In this document: positions 36,129 through 45,515 of the stretch, in pieces
Numbering within the stretch: position 1 is the first letter of the stretch
How the letters are laid out: every line of letters starts with the position of its first letter
Source of the DNA: Caldifermentibacillus hisashii
GTDB lineage: Bacteria > Bacillota > Bacilli > Bacillales > Caldibacillaceae
DNA length: 64,000 nucleotides
NCBI RefSeq assembly: GCF_027568575.1
Contig: NZ_JANUVP010000013.1
Reading direction: 5' to 3' (one strand)
Position numbers and translations under genes: made by a program
Notes under the pieces: model-generated
Database searches by the model: none
Seen by the model: only the letters and a program-made list of their open reading frames with translations
What the model was told of the DNA's origin: nothing

Positions 36129-36854
36129 TTATCCGTATGCTGTCAACAAACCATATTTCTTTTGAAATCTTTTTAAAATCTTTAGCCAGCTTTGCGAAAA
36201 TACAAGTAAAAAGAAAACATTTGATAAAGCATGGGCCAAGTCAAAATAGAAACTAGCCGTATAAAACCCGATAAACTGTGCCCAATTAAAACTATTCATT
36301 AAGGTCAGTACAACCCAAAGATTCATAAACCATCCAAATAAAAAGCCGGTGATAAAGCCAAAAATCGAGCGTCCTACTGAACTTTTCATAACCCAAGTGT
36401 TTTTTAAAAGCCCGGCAGCAAAGCCAACCATTCCCCAGGCATACATTTGCCAAGGTGTCCAAGGTCCTTGGCCAAGAAAAATATTTGACACGATAGCAGC
36501 TAATGCACCTACAACAAAACCAGATTCTGCCCCAAAAACAGCGCCGGCCATAATGATAACAAAGGTAGTTGGCTGGACACTTGGAATGCTGGCAAAAGGT
36601 ACTCTACTCACGGCAGCAATTGCCCCAAGAATAGCGATTAAAACGAGTTCCTTACTGGTAACCTTTTTATGTTCATACTTAATCATCAAAGGAAAAAAGG
36701 AACAAACCATAAATAGAATACTTGCCAACATATATTGTTCTTCAACCAATAATGGTACAAAGATGAGCAGGACTGCTAACAGGATTAGTAACCCAGCAAT
36801 AAGCAAGTTTTTATATTTCTGTTTTTTTAGTTTTTGATTTTCTGAGAACCCCAT
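36129..36854 (-). CDS. ECF transporter S component, probably for cobalamin
   Basis: A 241-residue membrane protein with six or seven helices that would capture the vitamin. Blocks such as VPFASIPSVQPTTFVIIMAGAVFG and GQGPWTPWQMYAWGMVGFAAG are typical of ECF S components, the latter of the group proposed for cobalamin (CbrT type, from memory). The cobalamin assignment rests on the B12 riboswitch and B12-binding-like proteins at the head of the same operon. It overlaps the ATPase gene end by 28 bases. Last gene of the operon. Confidence 0.82.
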   Translation of the reverse strand: MGFSENQKLKKQKYKNLLIAGLLILLAVLLIFVPLLVEEQYMLASILFMVCSFFPLMIKYEHKKVTSKELVLIAILGAIAAVSRVPFASIPSVQPTTFVIIMAGAVFGAESGFVVGALAAIVSNIFLGQGPWTPWQMYAWGMVGFAAGLLKNTWVMKSSVGRSIFGFITGFLFGWFMNLWVVLTLMNSFNWAQFIGFYTASFYFDLAHALSNVFFLLVFSQSWLKILKRFQKKYGLLTAYG

Positions 36855-38497
36855 TTTTCTTCAGCCTCCTCAACTGTTACCACCTCTGGAATGTTTCCGT
36901 CCCGTGTCATCCGATTAACTACCGTTGTATAAAAAGCATTACCTTTAAAAAAGTCTTTTGTAGAAGTAGTGACAGTAATTTCTCCTTGAAACATCATCGC
37001 ACTGCGGTCAGAAAAACGTGCGGCAAATTCAATGTCATGCGTAACCATTACAATTGTTAAGCCGCGGCTTTGCATCGATTTAAGCCATTTGCCTAACGCA
37101 ACTTTCATTTCCGGATCGAGTCCCTTCGTTGGTTCGTCGAGTAAGAGTATTTTCGGTTGTGGTAATAATACACACGCTAATGCACTTTTTTGCATTTCCC
37201 CGCCACTTACATCATACGGGTGACGATCAAGGATGGACTGAATTCCTAATAACTCTACCAAACAATTTATTTTCTCTTCATAATTTTCAAGATGAAATTG
37301 CTGTGCCGTTTCGATTAATTCTCCTCGGACGGTATCTTGTATAAAGAGGAGCTTCGGGTTTTGCGGTAAGTAGGCAATATCAGTGGAAATTGGTTTTGAA
37401 TACTTTTTCCCGTTATAAATTAGCTTCCCTCGCTGGGGACTTTCAAGACCGGCCATCACCTTAAGTAATGTCGATTTTCCAGTCCCATTGGCACCAACAA
37501 TTGTTAACCATTCCCCCTCATTAATAGTTAAAGATAAAGATTGTAATATTTTTTTGCCTGTTTTTTCATATTGAAAATAAATGTTTTTTACTTGCAGAAT
37601 AGGGTTCTGTTTTTCATTATAATTTTCTTGTTTTTTGAAGGAGGTATCGAACTGGTGAGTCTTCAGTTGAGAAGCCCATTTCCTTCCTTCTTTGACGGTT
37701 AAAGGAATATCGACAATTTGTAAGTTATCTGCGTGTTCCAAATATAATAATGCCGTACTTGGCAAATAAGGAAATAATGGTCGGTACTGTTCTTGCCAAA
37801 CTTTCGCAATCACATCCTTTGGTGGACCGGATATTTTTAACGAACCATGGTCGAAAACGAAAACCCGATCGGCTAAAGGAAAGACTTCTTCCAATCGGTG
37901 TTCGACAATAAGAACTGTTATTCCAAATTCATCATTCATTTGCTTTACCATATGAAGGAAATCCTTTGCGGCCACGGGATCGAGTTGGGCTGTTGGCTCA
38001 TCAAGTAAAAGAATCCGCGGTTCCATTAGCAAAACGGAGGCAAGATTGACAATTTGTTTTTGCCCGCCGGATAAAAGATGAATCTTCTTATCAAGAAGGT
38101 GATTGATTCCGAAAAAATGGACCATTTCTGCAAGTTTTGTTCGCATGGTTTCCGTCGGCATGCCGATGTTTTCTAATCCAAAAATAAGTTCTTCAAATAC
38201 CCGATCCATCACGATTTGATTTTCAGGGTCTTGAAACACCATTCCAATTTCTTTAGCGATTTTGACAGGTTCATATTCGGTCAATTTTTTTCCATTATAA
38301 AAAATCTCGCCGGATCGCTCTCCGTAGGGGGCAATTTCTTGTTTTACCATTCGGAGCAAAGTTGATTTACCACTTCCGGAAGGCCCACAAATGACAATAA
38401 ACTCTCCGGGTTCAACAGAAAATGAAACTTGATTGAGGGCTGGTAGCAATTGATCCGGGTATGTAAAACTTACCTTTACCGTTTCCAATATTGCCAT
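36827..38497 (-). CDS. ECF transporter ATPase with two fused nucleotide-binding domains
   Basis: A 556-residue protein made of two ABC ATPase domains (EcfA and EcfA' in one chain). Domain 1 has GPSGSGKST, LSGGQKQIV and ILLLDEPTAQLD; domain 2 (from about 300) has GANGTGKST, VSGGEMQKSA and ILLLDEPTKGLD. ATG 38497 follows AAAGGAGGC, 24 codons inside the longer open frame. It powers the ECF transporter with the T and S components encoded on either side. The gene overlaps the EcfT gene end by about 22 bases. Confidence 0.93.
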   Translation of the reverse strand: MAILETVKVSFTYPDQLLPALNQVSFSVEPGEFIVICGPSGSGKSTLLRMVKQEIAPYGERSGEIFYNGKKLTEYEPVKIAKEIGMVFQDPENQIVMDRVFEELIFGLENIGMPTETMRTKLAEMVHFFGINHLLDKKIHLLSGGQKQIVNLASVLLMEPRILLLDEPTAQLDPVAAKDFLHMVKQMNDEFGITVLIVEHRLEEVFPLADRVFVFDHGSLKISGPPKDVIAKVWQEQYRPLFPYLPSTALLYLEHADNLQIVDIPLTVKEGRKWASQLKTHQFDTSFKKQENYNEKQNPILQVKNIYFQYEKTGKKILQSLSLTINEGEWLTIVGANGTGKSTLLKVMAGLESPQRGKLIYNGKKYSKPISTDIAYLPQNPKLLFIQDTVRGELIETAQQFHLENYEEKINCLVELLGIQSILDRHPYDVSGGEMQKSALACVLLPQPKILLLDEPTKGLDPEMKVALGKWLKSMQSRGLTIVMVTHDIEFAARFSDRSAMMFQGEITVTTSTKDFFKGNAFYTTVVNRMTRDGNIPEVVTVEEAEEKWGSQKIKN

Positions 38498-39357
38498 TGT
38501 ATAGCCTCCTTTCCTTCCACAATTAGCGGAAATCCAATGATGAGAACATAAATCGTAAAAAATACCCATTCACGCCCATATAAAATGGTTGGTTCTAAAA
38601 ATGGTGTTAGGGTAAGGACGCCATCACCCAACCACCAGCCAAATATGCCGGTGCCTGTTAAACCTGCCAGGATGAGTATCATGAAACCATCATTCATATG
38701 TAGTTTATAGGGGGTATATTTCGTTCTTTTTTGTAATCCATAAGCCCTTGCTGACATCGAGTCAGCTGTTTGAATACCATCTTCCAGTGACCAAGTGAGT
38801 AACACTTGAACAAGCAATAAACCATGTTTGATTCTTTGTTTAAGAGGACCGGAAGCGACGGACAAACCCTTTCCTTTTTGTACGGTTGTGATTTCCATCA
38901 GTCTTCTATTCAGCAAGGGAACAAATCGAACGGAAAGCATGGCTAACAAAGACCATTTTGGCATCCACTTGGAAAATAAAAATAAAAATTTATCCGAAGT
39001 CATGCAATAGTTAAAAGTAATCGTTAGAGTAAGAATGGCGATTAGGGTCAAGGCATTTAGCAATCCTTGGACCAATGCTTCTAATGTAATTGCACTGTTA
39101 AATAGATAGAACAAAATATGACTGCCGCGATGATTCGTCAAGGGTGTTAAAATAAGGAATAACAAGGATAAAACAATCATCATGGATACCCATTTTTTTA
39201 GCATTTTTCCCTGATCTAAGACAAAGTTAAAAATCACGAGAAGAAGGCATGCAAAGGTCAAAAAAAATGGATGCTGATAAAGCATAATCATGGCAATGGC
39301 TAAAACGTAATAGAGAAATATGACAAAAGGATGGAGAGAGCGGAATCCGTTATCCAT
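38476..39357 (-). CDS. ECF transporter T component
   Basis: A 293-residue membrane coupling protein of the CbiQ/EcfT family. It has five or more membrane helices, and the coupling helices include ADSMSARAYGLQKRTKY, which carries the conserved A-R-A/G motif that contacts the ATPases. The start is ATG 39357 (MDNGFRSLHP), eight bases after GGAGGGGG, rather than the TTG at 39375. It joins the fused ATPase and the S component into one importer. Confidence 0.9.
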   Translation of the reverse strand: MDNGFRSLHPFVIFLYYVLAIAMIMLYQHPFFLTFACLLLVIFNFVLDQGKMLKKWVSMMIVLSLLFLILTPLTNHRGSHILFYLFNSAITLEALVQGLLNALTLIAILTLTITFNYCMTSDKFLFLFSKWMPKWSLLAMLSVRFVPLLNRRLMEITTVQKGKGLSVASGPLKQRIKHGLLLVQVLLTWSLEDGIQTADSMSARAYGLQKRTKYTPYKLHMNDGFMILILAGLTGTGIFGWWLGDGVLTLTPFLEPTILYGREWVFFTIYVLIIGFPLIVEGKEAIQWQYWKR

Positions 39358-39420
39358 CAGCTTTGCCCCCTCCAACTGTCTGTCTTTTACTGATCATCAT
39401 TATTTATCACCTGTAAATTT

Positions 39421-40227
39421 TTAGTAAGTGGTATCTTTCGTGTAGTCTAGTGTATAGATCCATTCAATCTTATCACCATTTTTTATTGGCTCAATCCCCG
39501 CGCTATTATCTATTAATACATCATTTACTTCGATTAACCAGCCGCTTAGTGGGCCATAGTCAAATTCATATATGTTGTTAATTCCCTCAACATAAGCAGT
39601 TGCTCCCGATCCTCTGACACTAATCTGTATCTTTTTGTCTTTTAAAATTTTTAATGTGGCATCGAGTGCGGTATATCCCGATTCAATTTCTACCTCTGTC
39701 GGGGAAAGAAAGACGGTTGGAATCGGTGCATTTATTGGCCCCTGGTAACCATCCACCGATACGGTAACGGTATCCTTCTTCGGCTTTGGCGCTGGTGCGG
39801 GTGCGGAAGTTTGTCCTCCTCCGTTCACTGGCTGCCCAGATTCAGTTTTCGGTGCTGGTGTTGTACTTTTATTTTCAACGGATTTAGAAGTTTGGGTATT
39901 CGATTTATTTGCTGTGTTGGTATTGGTATTTTCTTGCTTATTGCCTGTATTCTCAGTTGCTTTATCTGTGTTTGGATTTGATTGTTTGTTTTCTGTATTA
40001 GCTTTTGCCTCATTTTCCTTTGTACTGTTTTCTGAATTTCCCTCTTCTGTTGAACCGTTGTCCTTATTTCCTTTCATTTCATGCTTTTCTTTAGATGGTT
40101 TTTCGAGTGTTGTTTTCTCGGAAAGCGTTTCATTTTCAGGTAATGCACTGTCTTTTTGACAACCAACTGCAAACAATAATATGAAGGCGGATAAAAGGAT
40201 AAATAGTGCTTTTTTGCAAAGTTTCAA
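39421..40227 (-). CDS. Lipoprotein with transcobalamin-like (DUF4430) domain
   Basis: A 268-residue lipoprotein. The signal peptide ends in LFAVGC. Residues 25-150 are a flexible, low-complexity tether rich in Asn, Glu, Lys, Thr and Pro. Residues 152-265 form a DUF4430 domain (TVTVSVDGYQG, then ALDATLKILKDKKI, YEFDYGPLSGWLIEVND and IKNGDKIEWIYTLDY), the fold of the C-terminal domain of vertebrate transcobalamin and intrinsic factor. It would hold cobalamin near the membrane and hand it to the ECF importer encoded next in the operon. Ligand is inferred from operon and riboswitch. Confidence 0.85.
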   Translation of the reverse strand: MKLCKKALFILLSAFILLFAVGCQKDSALPENETLSEKTTLEKPSKEKHEMKGNKDNGSTEEGNSENSTKENEAKANTENKQSNPNTDKATENTGNKQENTNTNTANKSNTQTSKSVENKSTTPAPKTESGQPVNGGGQTSAPAPAPKPKKDTVTVSVDGYQGPINAPIPTVFLSPTEVEIESGYTALDATLKILKDKKIQISVRGSGATAYVEGINNIYEFDYGPLSGWLIEVNDVLIDNSAGIEPIKNGDKIEWIYTLDYTKDTTY

Positions 40228-40303
40228 TGATTCTCCCTCCTTGAATGGTTGAATAGGATTCCCTTCACGGCTTTATTAGTTGCAAAACCATGATTCTCTA
40301 CTT

Positions 40304-40364
40304 AAGTGGTTGTACAGGAGGGCTCCCGCTTCTCACGATAGCCCTCCTTTATTAAGAACCACTT
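40304..40364 (-). terminator. Hairpin between the surface-protein and lipoprotein genes
   Basis: AGGAGGGCT and AGCCCTCCT pair around a 15-base loop, extended by AAGTGGTT/AACCACTT outside. The T-run is weak, so it may reduce rather than stop transcription into the transporter genes. Confidence 0.5.
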
Positions 40365-40493
40365 ACTGGATAAATTCGATTTTGAAGTAGGGCCTCCAAA
40401 GAATTTTCGTGTCCAGTATCCTTATCTTTGCGGCATGTCCAGTTTACTGATAGAGCATGATGTCCACGGATTCTAAGATAATTGAACCCCTAC

Positions 40494-40645
40494 GAAATGC
40501 TGATACATGTTTAAAGTCCTTGATAAACAATTTTGGTAACCCAAATTGAAATGTTGACACATATTGAAACTACTTGATAACATAAGTGCTCAACAAATTT
40601 GCAAACCAAATCGAAATGCTTCTACATGTAAAAATTACTTGCTAA
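40494..40645. repeat. Three degenerate copies of a short intergenic repeat
   Basis: GAAATGCTGATACATG, GAAATGTTGACACATA and GAAATGCTTCTACATG recur at roughly 60-base steps, each followed by an AAA-ACTTGATAA-like block, in the gap between the two DUF4430 genes. No gene is present in 40228-40634. Confidence 0.55.
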
Positions 40646-43031
40646 TAGCCTTTTTCCTATGCTGATAAATAGTAACCATGACCGCAAGTGTAACGAGTAT
40701 AATCCCAATGAATAGAAAGAGATACGTGTTCGTTGCAGTTTCTGGCAATGTCTTTTCTGAGTTGTTTTGCTCCTTACCGTTTAGATTTGTGGCAGCACCT
40801 TTTGTTGTTTCGATTTTGCTCACCTGTTGATCTTGTTCTTTACTTGTTTCGACCGAATTTTTTATTGGAACCGGTTCGAGGTCGCCAACGAGATGGAATA
40901 CAGAACCTTGATTATTTTTATATTTCTGATATGCAGCGAGAGCCAAAGTTGCCTGAGAGCTAGCGATTGGGTTGGATTCACGTTCTGATAGAAGATGAGT
41001 AAATCCGCCATCCGCAATTTGGTAGTCCAATAATCGTTTGACTAGGTTTCCTTCTGCTTTTGTAAAATCACTACCTGTCGGATCAATTCCTGCTGCTGAT
41101 AAACCGATAATGACAGATGCGATCGATTCACTTGCTTCTCCTCCAGCGAAAGTATCATAAAATCCGCTTGAGCTCGTTTGATTACTGGAAAGCCAGTCTA
41201 CAGCTTTCTCAATGGCTGCTTGAACATTTTCATTTTCTGAATAGGGAGCAAGAGCAGCAATCGCTATCCCGGTTAAATCTGCACTGGGCGTTTCTCCTGC
41301 TAAAGACCATGCCCCGTTATTAAGTTGAGTTTTTACAATATAGTCAACTATCTTTTCTCTTGTCCAGTCAGCCTTTTCATTAACAGGATAGCCACCACTA
41401 TCTAAAGCAAGCAGGGCATAGATAGGCCCGTTATTTCCTTGATTCGTCATATTTTTATGATTAACCAACTGTTCAATTAAGTTATAGCCGGCAATCTTTG
41501 TCGCATCTTTGCCAGCAGCGGTTAAAGATAAAATAATACTCTCTAAATCAGTTACTTTACGAAACTCAGCTTTATTGGCAGTAACCTGGTTTATTAACTG
41601 ATCAATATAATCACTTGGAATCGTTACCCCTAAAGCATTAAATGCAACGGTACTATACAAATCATTAACACGATGGTCAAGCAAGTATTGACGGCTACTA
41701 TTTAAAGCCGTTGCAAATTCTTCCGGTGAAAGTGTTTCTGGAGTTGTTGGTTCGGGTACTTCAGGCTGATTTGGTTCTTTACTAGGTACTTCACCTTTTA
41801 AAAAGTTTTGGTAATAGGCTAATGCGAAAAATGCTTGATTCGTTGCCATGCTATTTGAGCCTTGTGTCAGTAAATGGGCAAATCCATTGTCATCACTTTG
41901 AAAATGAAGAAGACGCTGAACTAAATTCAAATCAGATTTTGTAAACTGTTTACCGGTTGGATCAATGTTATTAGCACATAATCCGATAATTACTTGGGCA
42001 ATCGATTCACTTGATTCTCCACCGTTAAAAGTATCGTAGTACCCTGCAGTGTCTGCTTGATTCGCTGAGAGCCAAGTTACAGCTTTCTCAATGGCCGCTT
42101 TTACGTTTTCCTGATTTGAATAAGGAGCCATGGCCGTCAGTGTCATTGCCGTTATATCCACACTAGGAGTCGGGCCGTATAGGGACCATGCACCATTGTC
42201 TAATTGGGCACCTATTATATGGTTAATTAATTTTTCCCTTGTCCATTCGGCATTTGGATTTTGAATAGTATAATTACCACTATCAAGTGCCCATAAGGCG
42301 AAAATCGGCCCATTATTTCCTTGATTCGTCATTCGTTCGTGTGTAACTAAAAGGTCGATCAAGTTGATGCCTTTGATATTTGTTGCATCTTTACCGGCAG
42401 CAGATAATAAAATAATTGTGTTCTCCAAATCGGTTACTTTCCGAAACTCACCGTTATTGGCCACAACTTCATTAATTTTTGAATCAATTATGGATTGTGG
42501 AATATCTTTATTTAAAATGCCTAAAGTAAGGACTCCATACCAATCAAGAGAATTATTACTAAGCAAATGAGCCGCTGTTTTTTCAATAATTGATGAGATC
42601 TCTTCTGGTTGCACAGTAGGGTTCTTTGTCCAATCAATTACTCGAAATAGCAACTGGTCACCCGGCTTTACTTTGCTATCCATTACACCAGTATTTGAAG
42701 CGATTCCATTTACAAAAAATCCCCAATATTTGTTTCCTTCAGCAACAACACCCTTTATTGCTTTTAAATAAGGGCCATAATCGGAGTCTTCAAAGGTGAC
42801 ATCGGTTGCAGCCTTTTTTAGCACATCACCAGCCGTATCCCCATCGGAAAAATCAACGACTGAGCGCTCGATCAAAAAGCTGCCATCTTCTTTCATAACG
42901 GAAACATTGACCTTATTTTCAGGTGTATCTGCTAAAACGTGGTGTAAAGAAGAGATACTACTTTGGGTAATCAGTAAAATTAATGCGATAAAAACGAAAA
43001 TTCTTTTTCCTACTCTGTTTGCGAAATTCAC
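40635..43031 (-). CDS. Sortase-anchored cobalamin-binding-like surface protein (intrinsic factor/transcobalamin architecture)
   Basis: A 798-residue wall protein. A signal peptide (1-35) precedes a DUF4430 domain (about 40-135: DGDTAGDVLKKAATDV, YWGFFVNGIASNTGV, KPGDQLLFRVIDW). Two alpha/alpha-barrel repeat domains follow (about 140-410 and 433-715), like squalene cyclase or the cobalamin-binding domain of vertebrate carriers. Each has FRKVTDLE, GNNGPI-AL-ALDSG, QLNNGAWSL and YDTF-GGE-SESIA-VIIGL. LPETA at 762 followed by a membrane helix and HRKK is a sortase signal. It lies directly behind a B12 riboswitch. It probably captures cobalamin or a derivative at the cell wall. Confidence 0.87.
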   Translation of the reverse strand: MNFANRVGKRIFVFIALILLITQSSISSLHHVLADTPENKVNVSVMKEDGSFLIERSVVDFSDGDTAGDVLKKAATDVTFEDSDYGPYLKAIKGVVAEGNKYWGFFVNGIASNTGVMDSKVKPGDQLLFRVIDWTKNPTVQPEEISSIIEKTAAHLLSNNSLDWYGVLTLGILNKDIPQSIIDSKINEVVANNGEFRKVTDLENTIILLSAAGKDATNIKGINLIDLLVTHERMTNQGNNGPIFALWALDSGNYTIQNPNAEWTREKLINHIIGAQLDNGAWSLYGPTPSVDITAMTLTAMAPYSNQENVKAAIEKAVTWLSANQADTAGYYDTFNGGESSESIAQVIIGLCANNIDPTGKQFTKSDLNLVQRLLHFQSDDNGFAHLLTQGSNSMATNQAFFALAYYQNFLKGEVPSKEPNQPEVPEPTTPETLSPEEFATALNSSRQYLLDHRVNDLYSTVAFNALGVTIPSDYIDQLINQVTANKAEFRKVTDLESIILSLTAAGKDATKIAGYNLIEQLVNHKNMTNQGNNGPIYALLALDSGGYPVNEKADWTREKIVDYIVKTQLNNGAWSLAGETPSADLTGIAIAALAPYSENENVQAAIEKAVDWLSSNQTSSSGFYDTFAGGEASESIASVIIGLSAAGIDPTGSDFTKAEGNLVKRLLDYQIADGGFTHLLSERESNPIASSQATLALAAYQKYKNNQGSVFHLVGDLEPVPIKNSVETSKEQDQQVSKIETTKGAATNLNGKEQNNSEKTLPETATNTYLFLFIGIILVTLAVMVTIYQHRKKAISK

Positions 43032-43062
43032 TAATCATTCCTCCTTTTGTTGTTTTTTGCCA

Positions 43063-43090
43063 TAAAAAAACATCTCATGGAGGAGATGTA
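43063..43090 (-). terminator. Terminator between B12 riboswitch and its first gene
   Basis: On the minus strand ACATCTC and GAGATGT form a stem around a six-base loop, followed by TTTTTTTATG. It would end transcription when cobalamin is bound. Confidence 0.85.
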
Positions 43091-43159
43091 TTTGTGCATG
43101 AAGTTATATTAAACTACTTTTTCAATGCAACAGACACACCCCCTATATCCACGTAGGGT

Positions 43160-43350
43160 TATGGCGTTTGAAACAGGCAGGTCTCCTGGCTTATGTTCAT
43201 CATTCTCTACACCTTCCCGTTATGAAAACAGTGGTATCCGATAGAGAACTCCCAATTACAGTGGCGGGACCGCGTCGGATTTGCACCGAACTTCCCTTTT
43301 AAGACTCATATTTAAATGAGCCACCTATTTCTTATATGAAATTATCATTT
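43160..43350 (-). promoter_or_regulatory. Cobalamin riboswitch
   Basis: Minus-strand sequence contains GGTGCAAATCCGACGCGG, then GTCCCGCCACTGTAA (the B12 box region GCCACTG), a variable stem, and near the 3' side AGCCAGGAGACCTGCCTG. These are conserved blocks of the AdoCbl-type riboswitch in correct order and spacing. It is followed by a terminator and then the B12-uptake operon, so the operon should be switched off when cobalamin is plentiful. Confidence 0.95.
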
Positions 43351-43632
43351 TAACTAAATCTTAGTTTCTGACAGTGGTTTTGTCAATTGTGAAAACGATG
43401 TTATTCCAAAAGAAAAAGATTTGAATAAACTTACCTATCAAGAGAATATAAAATGAGTCTTGAAAAAGAGAATATAATTCAGCTTTTTCAACCAAAATTT
43501 TTATGGAATAGGAAAACAAGTAATTGTAATATGGTAAACAGCCAATTTTCCCGAATCCCTTGAAAAATTTTAACTATGAATATATTATTCTTAATCGTTT
43601 ATCGTATAATGTTATAGAAGGAGGGATTTCAT

Positions 43633-44124
43633 ATGGAAGAATTGGTCGAACAGGCAGTTCAAGATTATTATGGGGAAGAAATTGCATGGTGCTACGGGTG
43701 TGGCAGACTAAATGAAAAAGGTCACCATTTTCGGACAGGTTGGTTAACACCCGAAGAGAAAACAGTCACCTATTATCAACCAAAACCGGAACATACAGCC
43801 ATCCCGGGTTTTGTTTACGGAGGTTTACTTGCTTCTTTTGTTGATTGCCATAGTACAGGGTCTGCATCATTAGCATTACATTATAAAAATGGACATGAAC
43901 TCGGTGACGGTACCGAACCACCAAGATTTGTAACAGGTTCATTGCATGTTGACTTTTTACAGCCGACCCCACAAAACGTGATATTAAAGGCTATTGGAAT
44001 GGTAGAGGAAATTCATCCAAAAAAATGGAAAGTTTTAACAGAGGTATATGCTGGGGATATTCCTTGTGCCAAAGGAGAAGTAGTTGCGGTCAGTATGCCG
44101 GCAACATTTTTAAAAAACAAATGA
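43633..44124 (+). CDS. PaaI-family hotdog thioesterase
   Basis: A 163-residue single-hotdog protein with ATG 43633 behind GAAGGAGGG. The N-terminal CYGCGRLNEKGHHFRTGW is typical of a PaaI-like subgroup of acyl-CoA thioesterases in bacilli. HTAIPGFVYGGLLASFVDCHSTGSA is the helix with the usual HxxxxGF-xxGG-xxxxxD catalytic pattern, and GSLHVDFLQPTP is the next strand. It should hydrolyse a CoA thioester; the substrate is not evident. The gene appears monocistronic. Confidence 0.85.
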   Translation: MEELVEQAVQDYYGEEIAWCYGCGRLNEKGHHFRTGWLTPEEKTVTYYQPKPEHTAIPGFVYGGLLASFVDCHSTGSASLALHYKNGHELGDGTEPPRFVTGSLHVDFLQPTPQNVILKAIGMVEEIHPKKWKVLTEVYAGDIPCAKGEVVAVSMPATFLKNK

Positions 44125-44154
44125 CAGCGCTCCCAAACCAACATAAATTTTCCA

Positions 44155-44183
44155 TTGAATTTTACGGGAGAATAGTATATTAT
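44155..44183 (+). promoter_or_regulatory. Promoter of the orphan transcript
   Basis: TTGAAT, 17 bases, TATTAT: a good sigma-A-type promoter in the gap after the thioesterase gene, with no coding sequence downstream of it before a terminator. Confidence 0.5.
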
Positions 44184-44189
44184 CAAAAT

Positions 44190-44428
44190 GTAAGCTGCAT
44201 TGTTCGTATAAATAATTAAGTTTTTCACCTAAGTATTTATAGGGAGTTTAAGAGAATATAGTGTGAATGACATATCTCTGTCTATATGACTTGGAGGGCA
44301 AGCAGGATCACTATTGCAAACACCCACTTGTCTGAGAGTGGTGGTTTTAAAACTTCATTATAAAGCTACGGCAAATGTGGCTTTTCATTAAACAAAGGAA
44401 ACCAGTCTTGCATAGGCTGGTTTTTTTG
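44190..44428 (+). ncRNA. Candidate non-coding RNA of about 240 nt
   Basis: From the promoter above to a strong terminator (AACCAGTC/GGCTGGTT plus seven T at 44399-44428) there is no plausible gene. Several hairpins are visible: CACCCACTT/AGTGGTGG followed by TTTT near 44328, AAAGC/GCTTT near 44368, and GACATAT/ATATGAC near 44266. GGAGGG and GCAAGCAGGATCAC are in loops or linkers. It could be an independent small RNA or a terminated leader for the ZIP transporter gene 220 bases further on. I could not match it to 6S or other known RNAs. Confidence 0.45.
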
Positions 44429-44650
44429 TCATAAAATAATTCATATGATCCTATCAATTTTTCACTACTAAATGTTTATATTAGGAAAAATTCTTGCCTC
44501 GATACTTAAAGTGAAAAGTCCCTCCAACTTATCTTTCTCGTTGACTCAAACTTTTTAGATGGGAATATAAGATGAGTCATTAAGGGGAAATTTTGTATTT
44601 CTTAAACAATAGTAGCATATTATTTTTGTGAATTGAGGTGAGAAACCAGG

Positions 44651-45463
44651 ATGGATATAAATGTATTATTCGCCTTTAGTCTGACATTATTGGCCGGTTT
44701 GGCGACCGGAATCGGAAGTGTCTTAGCATTTTTTACTTCAACCACAAATACAAAATTTCTTTCGTTAGCATTAGGGTTTTCCGCGGGTGTGATGATTTAT
44801 GTTTCTATGATTGAAATTTTTGTAAAGTCACAAAACGCACTGGTCTCAGAACTTGGTAGCCCTGCAGGAAATTGGATTACCGTTATTAGTTTCTTTGCCG
44901 GTATGTTATTGATTGCATTAATTGATAAATTTATTCCAAAACAGAATAATCCACATGAGTTAAGGAAAGTGGAAGATATGAAGGACAGACCGGGCTTAAC
45001 TTCGGACGATCCGGGTTTAATGAAAATGGGGATTTTCTCAGCCTTGGCTATAGGGATTCATAATTTTCCAGAGGGGATTGCCACTTTTGCTTCAGCTCTG
45101 CAAGATCCGACATTAGGTATTTCAATTGCGGTTGCCATTGCTATTCACAATGTACCTGAGGGCATCGCTGTATCGGTTCCGGTATATTATGCAACAGGGA
45201 GTAAAAGGAAGGCGTTCAAGTTATCTTTTTTATCCGGTTTATCCGAACCACTCGGAGCTCTAGTTGCATATTTAGTTTTACTGCCTTATTTAACAGATTT
45301 AGTGTTCGGTATTATTTTTGCTGCCGTGGCGGGGATAATGGTGTTTATTTCATTAGATGAGTTGTTACCCGCTGCCAAAAAATATGATGAAGCACATAAA
45401 TCCATATACGGCCTGATTGCCGGTATGGCGGTCATGGCGGTTAGCTTGCTCTTATTTATGTAG
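44651..45463 (+). CDS. zupT: ZIP-family divalent metal transporter
   Basis: A 270-residue membrane protein of the ZIP family (zinc, also iron or manganese uptake). Eight membrane helices are expected. The metal-binding helices are clear: HNFPEGIATF in helix 4 and HNVPEGIAV in helix 5, with SGLSEPLGAL after them, as in ZupT. A loop with PKQNNPHELRKVEDMKDRPG lies between helices 3 and 4. ATG 44651 has AGGTGAGAAACCAGG before it. A possible promoter TTGACT (44541) with AATATA 17 bases on gives it its own start. Confidence 0.92.
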   Translation: MDINVLFAFSLTLLAGLATGIGSVLAFFTSTTNTKFLSLALGFSAGVMIYVSMIEIFVKSQNALVSELGSPAGNWITVISFFAGMLLIALIDKFIPKQNNPHELRKVEDMKDRPGLTSDDPGLMKMGIFSALAIGIHNFPEGIATFASALQDPTLGISIAVAIAIHNVPEGIAVSVPVYYATGSKRKAFKLSFLSGLSEPLGALVAYLVLLPYLTDLVFGIIFAAVAGIMVFISLDELLPAAKKYDEAHKSIYGLIAGMAVMAVSLLLFM

Positions 45464-45515
45464 TATGTGAGATTTTATGAGCAAGTTTTCGGTTTATCGA
45501 AGCAAGATTTGGCAT

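Noticed and set aside
36008..36256. Plus-strand frame of 82 residues before the ECF S-component gene end
   Set aside because: No ribosome site, odd composition, and it overlaps the S-component gene on the other strand.
44190..44428. 6S RNA
   Set aside because: I could not find the long closing stem with central bubble, nor the template region for the B. subtilis 6S product RNA as I remember it.
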